A stretch of 64,000 bases of DNA from Arabidopsis thaliana (Eukaryota > Streptophyta > Magnoliopsida > Brassicales > Brassicaceae): NCBI RefSeq assembly GCF_000001735.4, contig NC_003075.7:7441001-7505000 (forward strand), in the 5' to 3' direction. Below the pieces are notes generated by a model. It searched no databases, was not told where the DNA came from, and was given only the letters and a program-made list of their open reading frames with translations. The translations under genes and the position numbers were made by a program. This document shows positions 12,296-21,808 of the stretch, one piece after another (within the stretch, counting starts at the first letter, position 1; every line of letters begins with the position of its first letter).

Positions 12296-13208
12296 ATGAC
12301 GGTAGAAGGAGTGAACCCTAAGGCGTATCCGTTAGCTGATTCTCAGTTATCGATAACGATTCTTGATCTTGTTCAACAAGCTACGAATTACAAACAGTTA
12401 AAGAAAGGAGCTAATGAAGCTACCAAGACATTGAACCGTGGGATCTCTGAGTTCATTGTTATGGCTGCTGATACTGAGCCTCTCGAGATTCTTCTTCATC
12501 TTCCTCTTCTTGCTGAAGATAAGGTATTTGAATTTCTTCTTATCGTTTCACTTTCTTATGAATCTCAATTAGTAGTTTCTTTGGCTCTTGCAAGTTTTAC
12601 TGGATTCACTTGGGTATCTTCTTCATATGATAAAAAGATAAGACTTTATTGGCTATTAGACTCCAGTTTTGAGATTGTGATTGTTGATGTTCGTAGTAAT
12701 CACTTAGGTAATTTAGTTTATGAATGTAGGAGACAGATTCAATTAGGATTTTTAGGCATTGAGAAGTTCGTTTGTTCTGTATTAACGTAGCTTGTGTAAT
12801 GAGTTAAATCTGTGATTCTTGGTCTTAGGATTGACAATATCATTACTTTAGCTTCTGAGTATTATGCTCTGTTGATTCATGAATGTTTAGTTGACAGTTC
12901 CCATTCAAGTTTTTTTTTTTTGGCCTATTTAAATTTGGCTGCACAAACATATCTTTATTTGTATTCAGCAAATCTGTTTCACAAGCAACATTCTGATTCT
13001 GATTCTTTTACTAATTAGTTGTTCTCTCTCTGGCTTTGAACTATTGCAGAATGTGCCGTATGTGTTTGTGCCATCGAAACAAGCCCTTGGAAGAGCATGT
13101 GATGTAACCAGACCCGTGATCGCTTGTTCCGTTACATCAAACGAGGCTAGTCAGTTGAAATCTCAAATTCAGCACCTTAAGGATGCCATTGAGAAGCTCC
13201 TCATCTAG
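12296..13208 (+). CDS. L7Ae/L30e/NHP2 family protein, SNU13 (15.5K) homologue
   Basis: Exon 1 (12296-12523, 76 codons) joins exon 2 (13050-13208) to give 128 aa, the exact size of SNU13/15.5K. The L7Ae fold core is clear: [14 protein letters not shown], then [20 protein letters not shown], then [15 protein letters not shown]. In other eukaryotes this protein binds the kink-turn of U4 snRNA in the tri-snRNP and of box C/D snoRNAs guiding rRNA 2'-O-methylation. The frame running on past 12523 is intron read-through. Arabidopsis has closely related paralogues, so assignment to one locus (At4g12600 from memory) rests on the neighbours. Confidence 0.92.
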
Positions 13209-13969
13209 ATTCTTGGTGGAATGAATGAATGATGGGTCTCTCCATTTATGAAGAGGCTTGGACTGAAGTGAGTTTATGTGCAACTTTTTAGCCTATGAGA
13301 AAAACAAAAAACTTGTGAACGAATCCTATCCTTTTTGAAGATTGTAATGCTTTTTATTTGATATTGTGTTGGTGCCAATGCATTTATGAACAACAAGAAT
13401 CCTTTTAAAGTGAGTTTCTTCAATTTGGTTATTTGTTTGGTGACTTTGGTCTTTTGTTGCATAATGGGATAATTGATATGTAATATTGGGAGCCAAATGA
13501 AGCACGTAGAACCTATCATAAGTAGGATACAAACTTTCTCCTTCTGCTACTAAGCACAAGATATTAAAACTAGCATGTTTGTATCAAAAATATAAATATT
13601 GGATATGGTTAAATGAATGTTATTAAGTTGAGACCCAAAAAAAAACACTTGTATTCTTTGGATCAGTCAAAAGGGTAAATCAGTCTTTTAACATGTAAGT
13701 CTTCGGACTCACTATTTATAACCTCCTCTTCATTAGAGATCCCAAAGCTTAACATTCTCTCAAAATCATTCGCAAACAAAACTCTGAATTGCAATCTCAA
13801 ATCTCAGAAAGGTAATAAGAACCCTAGATTCCAACAACACAATCGTTAGATTTTATCTTGGATTCCTTCTGTTAGCTTCGCAATTAGATTTTCGAAAATC
13901 GTGAAGCCCTAAATTCTCTCTTCTTTTACGGTTTCAGAAAGAAGACGATTTCCTTGGGATCAGAACATT
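13209..13969. other. SNU13 3' UTR and TFIIF-alpha promoter and leader
   Basis: The first 300 bases are the probable SNU13 3' UTR. The sequence ACTATTTATAACC (about 13711-13723) is a plausible TATA box for the next gene. A 5' UTR intron appears to run from a GGTAATAAG donor near 13811 to a TTTCAG acceptor near 13937. No other gene is seen. Confidence 0.5.
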
Positions 13970-16465
13970 ATGTCGAACTGTTTGCAATTGAATACGTCTT
14001 GTGTTGGTTGCGGATCACAATCCGATTTATATGGAAGCTCTTGTAGACACATGACGTTGTGTTTGAAGTGTGGTAGAACCATGGCGCAGAATAAATCTAA
14101 GTGTCACGAGTGTGGAACCGTCGTTACACGTTTGATTCGGGTTAGATTTTGTGTGTTTCTTCAAACAATTTTGAGTTTCTGAAGAAAATTTTGATAAAAT
14201 TGTTGTTTGGGTGAAATTGTTTAGGAGTATAACGTTCGTGCTGCGGCACCTACGGATAAGAACTACTTCATTGGTAGATTTGTGACTGGTCTTCCTAATT
14301 TCAAGAAAGGTTCTGAGAATAAATGGTCTCTTCGTAAAGATATACCGCAAGGTCGTCAGTTTACAGATGCACAACGGGTAATTTTGTGTTTGTTTTGGAT
14401 CATACCAATCATTTTGATGGTTTTTACAATGAGTTTTGTGTGGATTCTAATTTTTGTAGGAGAAGTTAAAGAACAAACCTTGGATCTTGGAAGATGAAAC
14501 TGGACAGTTTCAGTACCAGGGACATCTTGAAGGCTCTCAGTCTGCTACTTACTATCTCTTAGTGATGCAGAACAAAGAGTTTGTTGCGATTCCTGCTGGT
14601 TCTTGGTATGGAGAATCAAATTACCGTTGCTTCTTCTGTTGTTGTATTATCCGAATTCTGATTATTTTTGTGCTGTGTTAGGTATAACTTCAACAAGGTT
14701 GCACAGTATAAGCAACTTACATTGGAAGAAGCGGAAGAGAAGATGAAGAATCGGAGAAAAACGGCTGATGGTTATCAAAGGTGGATGATGAAAGCTGCGA
14801 ATAATGGTCCAGCGTTGTTTGGAGAAGTGGATAATGAAAAGGAGAGCGGTGGAACCAGTGGAGGTGGTGGTAGGGGTCGTAAGAAGTCATCAGGCGGTGA
14901 TGAAGAGGAAGGAAATGTTTCTGACAGAGGGGATGAAGATGAAGAGGAAGAGGCGTCACGGAAAAGTAGACTTGGACTTAATAGAAAGAGTAATGATGAT
15001 GATGATGAAGAAGGTCCAAGGGGTGGTGATCTTGACATGGATGATGATGACATTGAGAAGGGTGAGTGATCTATTACCAAATGATCGTCAAGAAGCTTAA
15101 GAATGACTTTAGCATTTTCGTCAATAGATTGACATGATTGTTCTTCATTGTCTATTTAACAAAACTGCTGAAATGTCTGTAAATTATAATGCATTCAGGG
15201 GATGACTGGGAGCACGAGGAAATTTTCACGGATGATGATGAAGCAGTCGGTAATGATCCTGAGGAACGTGAAGACCTTCTGGCTCCTGAAATTCCTGCTC
15301 CTCCAGAAATAAAGCAGGTCTGTACTTACTATAGTGCTTTACTTCCAATGTACAATTTTCTGTGAAACTAACTGTAGTAATTTCTGTTGGTAATCCCATT
15401 TATATGTTATCCAAGTTTCAATGTTTACTAATTACAGGATTGTTGTGCCTTTACTTCCTATGAGGTCGTAACTTTCTTTTGACATCCCTTGCAGGATGAG
15501 GATGATGAAGAAAATGAAGAAGAGGAGGGAGGTTTGAGCAAATCTGGTAAAGAGTTGAAGAAACTGCTTGGTAAGGCTAATGGTTTGGACGAATCTGATG
15601 AAGACGATGATGATGATTCTGATGATGTAAGCCCTCTTTTGACATATTTTACTTCTTAAAAAATTGTTAAATTTTCAATCAAACTCATTTTATCTGGTTT
15701 GGATACACGCAAATCATCATGAATGTCATTCTTAGGAGGAGGAGACAAACTACGGTACAGTTACGAACTCAAAACAGAAGGAGGCGGCGAAAGAAGAACC
15801 TGTTGATAATGCACCTGCAAAACCTGCACCATCTGGACCTCCTCGTGGAACACCTCCTGCAAAACCATCCAAGGGAAAGAGAAAACTAAACGACGGCGAT
15901 TCTAAAAAGCCTAGCAGCTCTGTTCAAAAGAAAGTGAAGACTGAAAATGTAAGATACTTGATTTCTATGTTTGAGAAAGAGTTGATCGTTTGTGCTGGAT
16001 TTGATTTCTAACAAACAGGTTTCTGTAATCTTTGTAAGCAGGATCCGAAATCTTCTTTGAAAGAAGAGAGAGCAAACACAGTTTCCAAATCCAACACACC
16101 AACAAAAGCTGTGAAAGCTGAACCAGCTTCAGCTCCTGCATCATCATCCTCAGCTGCGACTGGGCCTGTGACTGAAGATGAAATCCGCGCTGTTCTGATG
16201 GAAAAGAAGCAAGTCACTACACAGGATCTTGTTTCCAGGTTTAAGGCAAGACTTAAGACCAAAGAGGTAATATTTAGTCTAATATTCCTTCTTGAAGTGA
16301 CCATATGGTTTTTATCTGAGCTTATTCTGGACAAATCAATCGTTTGTGTTATATAACTGTGTCTTTTTACAGGACAAGAATGCCTTTGCCAATATTCTGA
16401 GGAAGATCTCAAAGATACAGAAGAACGCTGGTTCTCAAAACTTCGTCGTTTTGAGAGAAAAGTGA
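13970..16465 (+). CDS. Transcription initiation factor IIF alpha subunit (RAP74-like)
   Basis: Nine exons: 13970-14140, 14225-14377, 14460-14605, 14682-15061, 15199-15317, 15495-15626, 15736-15948, 16042-16266, 16373-16465; all in phase, 543 aa. The N-terminus has a Cys-rich pair (CVGCGSQ, CLKCG, CHECG), then the RAP30-dimerisation region (YFIGRFVTGLPNFKKGSENKW to PWILEDE). The middle is a long acidic, Gly/Lys-rich disordered stretch. The C-terminus (about 475-543) is the winged helix that contacts RNA polymerase II and FCP1 in the family: TEDEIRAVLMEKKQVTTQDLV to FVVLREK. TFIIF works at the RNA polymerase II preinitiation complex. A partial intron-less copy of the last two exons lies 0.6 kb downstream. 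Confidence 0.93.
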
Positions 16466-17072
16466 GGACTTCCTGTTTTCACAGCTAACTCTTTTCAAAA
16501 AGATTTCAAGATATCTCATGAGCTAGTTAAAATAAGAATGTTTTTCTCATTTCTTGATTTCAGATGTTTAAAGTTGGACCTATTTTTTTCCCATGACACT
16601 ATTAGTAATTGAAAATCTTCAAATGTTTTATTCGAAAAAAATGTTTTATGCGAAGGTTTTCAAAAATGGAATGTTCCAGTGAAAGCCCAATTGTGAAGAG
16701 GAAAATAGTAACCATAAAAAAGCCCATTCGTAGGGATCCTATTGTGATTAGGATTTACTGAGATTCGGATAAATACAATTAGGTTTCCAACTGCTTATAT
16801 GATGGAGAGATAAGATCGTTGGGACTCTTATATAAAGAAACAGAGTTTCTCCTAAGACGAGATTCTACTACTTTTCTCTCCAAAAAAAAGAAAATCAGAG
16901 TCATTAAAAGGACAATATAAGAAACTTTGCCTTGGTGAGCAAGCAACGCTACAATATAAAAGGCGAAGTATTATTGTTCTCTCCTTTGTTTTACAGATGT
17001 CAGCCTAAACCAGGGAAGAGAGAAAGTCGTGTGAACAAGCTCAACATCCGATCTAATCTTCAACCACGCAAG

Positions 17073-17318
17073 ATGGAACTTGTGACTGAAGACGAAATCC
17101 GCAAAGTTCTGATGGAGAAGAAGCAATTAACTACACTGGAACTTGTTATGAGGTTTAAGGAAAGACTTACAACCACAGAGGACAAGGATTCCTTTTCCCA
17201 TATTCTCAAGAAGATCGCAAAGTTACAGAAGAACCCTGGTTCTGAAAAGTTTGTTGTTGTTTTGAGAGATAATGTTACTCCGCTTGCTTCTGATCTAACT
17301 CGTTTATCTATTTCATGA
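17073..17318 (+). CDS. Intron-less partial copy of the TFIIF-alpha C-terminal winged helix
   Basis: From the ATG at 17073 an 81-aa protein (MELVTEDEIRKVLMEKKQLT onward) matches the end of TFIIF-alpha closely: VTEDEIRxVLMEKKQxTT, then RFKxRL, then ILxKIxKxQKNxGSxxFVV. The parent has an intron between E and D of KTKE|DKNAF; here the two codons adjoin (TTEDKDSF), so the intron is absent exactly. After the shared FVV(V)LR the copy continues 17 residues with a new tail. The frame is open upstream to 16932, but with no ATG, so 17073 is the first usable start unless an upstream exon exists. A TATA-like TTATATAAAG lies near 16828-16837. It could be a small expressed winged-helix protein or a decaying copy. 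Confidence 0.6.
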   Translation: MELVTEDEIRKVLMEKKQLTTLELVMRFKERLTTTEDKDSFSHILKKIAKLQKNPGSEKFVVVLRDNVTPLASDLTRLSIS

Positions 17319-18179
17319 TCTCATGTGAATTTAGTAATAATAATAAGAATTTTTCTCGTGTCTTGTTTTCAAAAGGTTTTCAACCGGACCGATTTGGTTC
17401 TCGGTGGTGATTTATATGTTAACACAATTACGAAAATATTAACAAAGATGACATCAGATCTTTTCGATGATAATTAATAGTTTGTGTTTTCATATAATTT
17501 TCTATTTTGTGGTAATCAACATATGTATCGACAATACAATTAATTTAACACATTTGATAATCTAATTAACACTACAGTAATATTTTGGCTAAAAATAGGT
17601 TATATTTTGTAACACGTCTTAGTAAGACGGTCTTACAATATCTTTTTTTTTTTTTAACACGTCTCACATTATCTTACCGAGTTTAAATTTGCAAGCTTAC
17701 AATTACATGCACCAACAATGTCAAATACAAATCAAAACTGAAACATTTTTTTTTCTTTCTAAAAGTGATGTACTTTCAAAAGAAATCAAGTAATTAATAG
17801 TTTCAGTGTTTACTATTAAAAAAATGTCAAATCATCTTTGTCAAATTTTAGTTTACTTTTAACACGTGTTAGAATTGAAAAACTATAAATCTATATATGT
17901 CATGATAACATCAAACTATTTATTAAACAAAATTAGTGTTATTTAGTAAAGACAAAACATATTTAATTAATTGTTAATCTCACAATATTTATGAATTAAA
18001 GAAAATTGTATCTGCTTATTATCATTATATATACTTTTTTTTTTTGGACGAATTGTTATTATATATACCCTTAACACATAAACAAGGAGATAATAGAAAC
18101 CTGACATAAATATTTACAGAGTAATTAAGGAACATTAAAAACCGATTTTCATATATATATTGTGTTTAACTCATATCAT
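17319..18179. other. AT-rich intergenic DNA with a palindromic motif
   Basis: No gene seen. The first 100 bases resemble the TFIIF-alpha 3' UTR, extending the duplication beyond the coding part. Two overlapping palindromes sit at 17615-17636 (CGTCTTAGTAAGACG and GTAAGACGGTCTTAC), followed by a T run at 17643-17655. The motif AACACGTCT occurs on both sides of the T run (17611 and 17656). Confidence 0.5.
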
Positions 18180-18563
18180 ATGGCAGGTAATAGGTATTTT
18201 GAAGATCAGCCGTATGAGGTAGAAAACCCTTTTAACATCATGATAACGTTGTCACCATTTGACATAGATTTGAGTACTACGATAATGATGCCAAAAACGT
18301 TACTAGAGGCCAACTTATTTCGTTTCATGGATATAAGTTATCTCGTCGGATTGTTACAAGTTCCTAACAAGCCAAAGGTGATTGAACTTTTTGATATTGA
18401 TACCAAAATTACAACATTTCTTACCATAAGAAGAGATGGAGATAATTTCAAATTCCATGGATGGAATAATATTCTCGAACGAAAACATTACAAGGCAGGC
18501 GATGTTATTGCATTTTGGTGGGATCTTCATCACACTAGACTTAATTTCAAACATGTTGCTTAG
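18180..18563 (+). CDS. Short B3-like DNA-binding-domain protein
   Basis: The ATG at 18180 (CATATGGCAGG) opens a 127-aa single-exon frame; the frame is open to 18162 but only with a non-ATG codon. The C-terminal half carries features of the plant B3 fold: [20 protein letters not shown], then [16 protein letters not shown], matching the W..(I/L)...R.L..GD.I..(F/W)W pattern seen in REM and related B3 families. The N-terminal part includes LTLSP-like residues and may be a degenerate first strand set. B3 proteins bind DNA through this pseudobarrel. The basic contact residues are few, so DNA binding is uncertain. No NLS is obvious. I recall the locus as At4g12617, a B3-family entry; moderate certainty. 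Confidence 0.65.
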   Translation: MAGNRYFEDQPYEVENPFNIMITLSPFDIDLSTTIMMPKTLLEANLFRFMDISYLVGLLQVPNKPKVIELFDIDTKITTFLTIRRDGDNFKFHGWNNILERKHYKAGDVIAFWWDLHHTRLNFKHVA

Positions 18564-18811
18564 TTGATGGAGCGGATCCTCACAACTTCTCGATCCAACT
18601 CTCAAGTTGGGGAGTATTGTTTGTAAACAGAAGTCCCATTATATTCGTAAGAATAAATATTCTCTAGAGAAAAAAATACAACTGTGTATGTGATTTCACA
18701 AACAAATGATACATAACACATTTTAAAAACAGATACAAAGTCCAGATAATCATATGAATCAAACTAGTCTTTAAATTTAAAGTTGAGTGATTCAATAAAC
18801 AGAAAAAAAAC

Positions 18812-21253
18812 TCACAAGTAATTGGCCAGCCATGGAAGATCCTTATTGTCTTTCAATGCAAAAGCAACATCATCACTTGGAAAATTCAGCTGCAGCTTCT
18901 GCAATCTATGCTTCTCTCCAGGTTCACAGAGAATGATCCTACATTCACCAAGATCGCAACCGATTTTAAGAAGAATGTCCCAACCTGGAAAAGCTTCTCC
19001 ATTGGTTAAGCAGATAGACGATACTGTCGTTGCCACTCGGTCAAATGTTGTCTCTGCCATTCCTGTTTTGTAAAGCTCATGAACCATAGCCGTCAAGAAG
19101 ATTTTACTCAGTTTTGACACGCTCTTCATCACTTGAATATGAGGTGCCTGAAACATCTCTTGGATAGCTGCTTCAACATCTGCCATAATCACCAGCTGAT
19201 TCTTTGCGGATTTGTTAGTATTTAGACGGTGATCCGCTACTTCTGCAGCACGCCTGCATATCTCAAGCGCACGTCTTGCATCTCCTGAAATCGCAGCTAC
19301 TTTTCTCGAAGCAAATTCAATAGCTGTCTTCTCGAAAGCATCTATTCCATTCAACCTTGTAGAAATGATTTCTTGTAGCTGAGTGTGGTTATAAGGACCG
19401 AAACATAGTCTCTGTATACCCATTCGGCTAGAAATCCGAGGAAGCAGCTTCTCTGGAAGATCCATAGTGTTTGCTATTCCCAACACAACTAATTTGGAGT
19501 TAGGCTTGGTAGGCCAATCAAGAATGTTGTATAAAACAGACTGGTTTCTAGTTACTAGAAGATCAAGTTCGTCGATGAGAAGTATGCAAGGCTTCTCATC
19601 CTCTTTACCAATCCTTTTTCCTTCTGCAAACCTCTCATTTAGACACTGTAGAGCTTTCTTCCAACCGACTCGATGACCACTCAATGCTTCATAGATTACA
19701 CTGTAAATGTTCTCAGGTGAAGCCAATTTGAGACCATTGATCTCCACAAAGCAATAAGGGCTTACGCTTCCCTCTTCAACCTCAGCCTTCAGATTCTTCA
19801 TAACCGATAACACACTAATAGTCTTCCCAGTCCCGGGAACACCATGAATATACATACATCTTCCTAAACACTGATCATCCGAGATTGAACCTTTTATAAA
19901 CGAAGTGATCTCTTCCATTTCTTTGCTTCTACAAGGAAGAGACTTAGGACGTGTAGCCAACAACAAAGTAGCTTTCGCCTTTTCTAACTCACTCTGCTTA
20001 TGACATCTCACATGTTCAGGAATCAGCTTCATCCCCACCTTCTCAACCCCAAAGAATCTCCCTTTACGAGAGTTCGCACCTCCTCTTGCACTAGTCAAAC
20101 CTCCTCGCTTACTCTTCAAAACTTCATCATCAAGCTCCATCTCTTCATCACTATCATCAACCTCCTCCTCCTTCCTACCATTCCACTCTTGATCACTATC
20201 AGAATCTCCATCAGCCAATTCAGCCAAACGCTTAAAGCTACGCCAATGAACATCATACTCATACTCACACAAGAACACATCATCACCATCATTACTAGCT
20301 TTCGAAAACTCCTTAGGACACTTGACAGAACAATGCCTAAGAATACATTCCATCTCTATATCAGCAAAATCATTCGTCAAATAAAGCTCTCGTTTCAGAT
20401 TATGCGGTTGACGCCCCGAAACGGTCTCTTCAGGTATCATATACCAACGAGCACGAATCCAATACACACCATCATCAACTTCTTTCCATAACTTGTCGAT
20501 TCGAGCAGCCCATAGATCACCGGAAAGTAGCTTCTCCCTCATAGTTCTCGCTAACTTCTTCCCTTCCGGTGGCTTAGGAAGGTCAAGTGTTTGACTTTGA
20601 CCAGACTTTTTAACCTCACAGAATTGACAGATCCAATCACCTTCAGGAACTTCCTTCAATGGCGGTTTCAAGCATTTCAAATGAAATCCACCTAAACAAT
20701 CATCACACTCAATCATTATGTTAGTATCTGATTTGAAACAAATCTGACAATCTTCAATTTCTGGATCTTCTTCTTCATCTGAATTCGAATCTTCTCTTCT
20801 CTTAACGTAAACATCATCACCGATTTCGAATTCGGTTTCGTCGAATTCGACTTTATTGTAATAAACTCTCTTCTTCTTCTTCGTCTTCTTAATCGTCTCA
20901 GATCTAATTGGTGAAACAGGAGTGAAGGAATCTATCTTCTTCTTCTTCTTCGGAGTTTCTGTTTTCTTCGACTTCGATGGAACGACATCAGTGGTTGGTT
21001 TTCTGGGGGCACGTTCTCGTTTTCGAATTAGATTCATTCCTTCGATTGGGTCATTTCCTGGAGCATCAATTGGGTCATTTCCCAGATCGATTTTACGAGA
21101 AACATGACGAGCAGATCTACGGAGAGGAGTGTGAGTTTCTGGGGTTTGAGGAGTGTGTGAGGTTGAAGATGGAGATAGATACGATTTGCGATAGATGTTA
21201 GACGGAGTTTTGGTTGGGGATTTGAAGGTTTTTGCTCTTGGAGTTGAAGCCAT
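18812..21253 (-). CDS. ORC1B: Origin recognition complex subunit 1 (ORC1B)
   Basis: A single-exon 813-aa frame. A basic N-terminal tail (about 1-130, with several KKKKK-type NLS clusters) is followed by a PHD finger (about 167-214: CQIC..C..C..FHLKCL..WICQFC), a BAH domain (about 225-345) and a C-terminal AAA+ ATPase with Walker A GVPGTGKT and Walker B CILLIDELD, then a winged-helix end. The PHD inserted before the BAH is characteristic of plant ORC1, which is known to read H3K4me3. ORC1 marks replication origins and loads CDC6/MCM. Arabidopsis has ORC1A and ORC1B; the locus order points to ORC1B. A consensus E2F site lies about 100 bp upstream of the start. Confidence 0.93.
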   Translation of the reverse strand: MASTPRAKTFKSPTKTPSNIYRKSYLSPSSTSHTPQTPETHTPLRRSARHVSRKIDLGNDPIDAPGNDPIEGMNLIRKRERAPRKPTTDVVPSKSKKTETPKKKKKIDSFTPVSPIRSETIKKTKKKKRVYYNKVEFDETEFEIGDDVYVKRREDSNSDEEEDPEIEDCQICFKSDTNIMIECDDCLGGFHLKCLKPPLKEVPEGDWICQFCEVKKSGQSQTLDLPKPPEGKKLARTMREKLLSGDLWAARIDKLWKEVDDGVYWIRARWYMIPEETVSGRQPHNLKRELYLTNDFADIEMECILRHCSVKCPKEFSKASNDGDDVFLCEYEYDVHWRSFKRLAELADGDSDSDQEWNGRKEEEVDDSDEEMELDDEVLKSKRGGLTSARGGANSRKGRFFGVEKVGMKLIPEHVRCHKQSELEKAKATLLLATRPKSLPCRSKEMEEITSFIKGSISDDQCLGRCMYIHGVPGTGKTISVLSVMKNLKAEVEEGSVSPYCFVEINGLKLASPENIYSVIYEALSGHRVGWKKALQCLNERFAEGKRIGKEDEKPCILLIDELDLLVTRNQSVLYNILDWPTKPNSKLVVLGIANTMDLPEKLLPRISSRMGIQRLCFGPYNHTQLQEIISTRLNGIDAFEKTAIEFASRKVAAISGDARRALEICRRAAEVADHRLNTNKSAKNQLVIMADVEAAIQEMFQAPHIQVMKSVSKLSKIFLTAMVHELYKTGMAETTFDRVATTVSSICLTNGEAFPGWDILLKIGCDLGECRIILCEPGEKHRLQKLQLNFPSDDVAFALKDNKDLPWLANYL

Positions 21254-21808
21254 TGATGGTGTAAGCTAGGGTTTTTCTGGGTGAAGAATGAAGAGTGAAT
21301 GAAGAGGAAGAAGAAGACGATGATGATGATGAAGAAGGAGGTAGAGAGAGAAAGTTGGCGGGAAAAGGTGGCGGACACTTCTTCTTCTTCGCATCAGACA
21401 AGAGTTTGCGAGAAAAGGGTTTAACTTTGGGCCGAATATTGGGCTTATTAACCCAACTCATCACTTTAGGTTTATCCAAATTAATCATAACATTTTGGGC
21501 CGATTTGATAAGAAATCAATAATATAGGTCCTTTTGTGAAAGAAAAAAAAAAAAACGAAGAGCACAAAGTGAAATGGGGAATTGTTTTTTGTAGAGCCCT
21601 AAATAGAAAATCTCCAACTGTAGTGAAAGTGAAGAAGAAGAAGAAGATGGTGGAGATCTGAAAATATGCGATAGATCTGACGAATGCAGATCTAAAATGG
21701 TCTAATTCTATACCAATCTCCTCTCTCATTGTTTCTACTAAGTTCAAGTTGGTGTACTGATCTTATTTTGTGGCGGTGTATATACAGTCATCTAGAGGAA
21801 GGGAGAGG
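21254..21808. other. Divergent ORC1B / RRM-SPOC promoter region
   Basis: The 555 bp between the two start codons hold both promoters. Besides the E2F site there is a run of GA/GAT-rich sequence at 21296-21354, which would be ORC1B leader. AAA runs near 21541-21555 and a GAA-rich stretch near 21631-21645 precede the plus-strand gene. No coding frame is supported. Confidence 0.5.
21355..21366 (-). promoter_or_regulatory. E2F binding site upstream of ORC1B
   Basis: On the minus strand the sequence is TTTTCCCGCCAA, matching the E2F consensus TTTSSCGC/TTCCCGCC. It lies about 100 bp upstream of the ORC1B ATG. ORC1 genes are established E2F targets in Arabidopsis, giving S-phase expression. Confidence 0.8.

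Noticed and set aside
12812-13018. 68-aa plus frame within the SNU13 intron
   Set aside because: It lies wholly in an intron with clear borders, is Leu/Tyr-rich, and lacks a proper start.
14717-15080. Ser/Pro- and His-rich minus-strand frames
   Set aside because: They are the antisense of the GAT/GAA-rich acidic region of TFIIF-alpha.
20000-20491. 163-aa plus-strand frame
   Set aside because: It is antisense to the BAH region of ORC1B and is low-complexity Ile/Thr.
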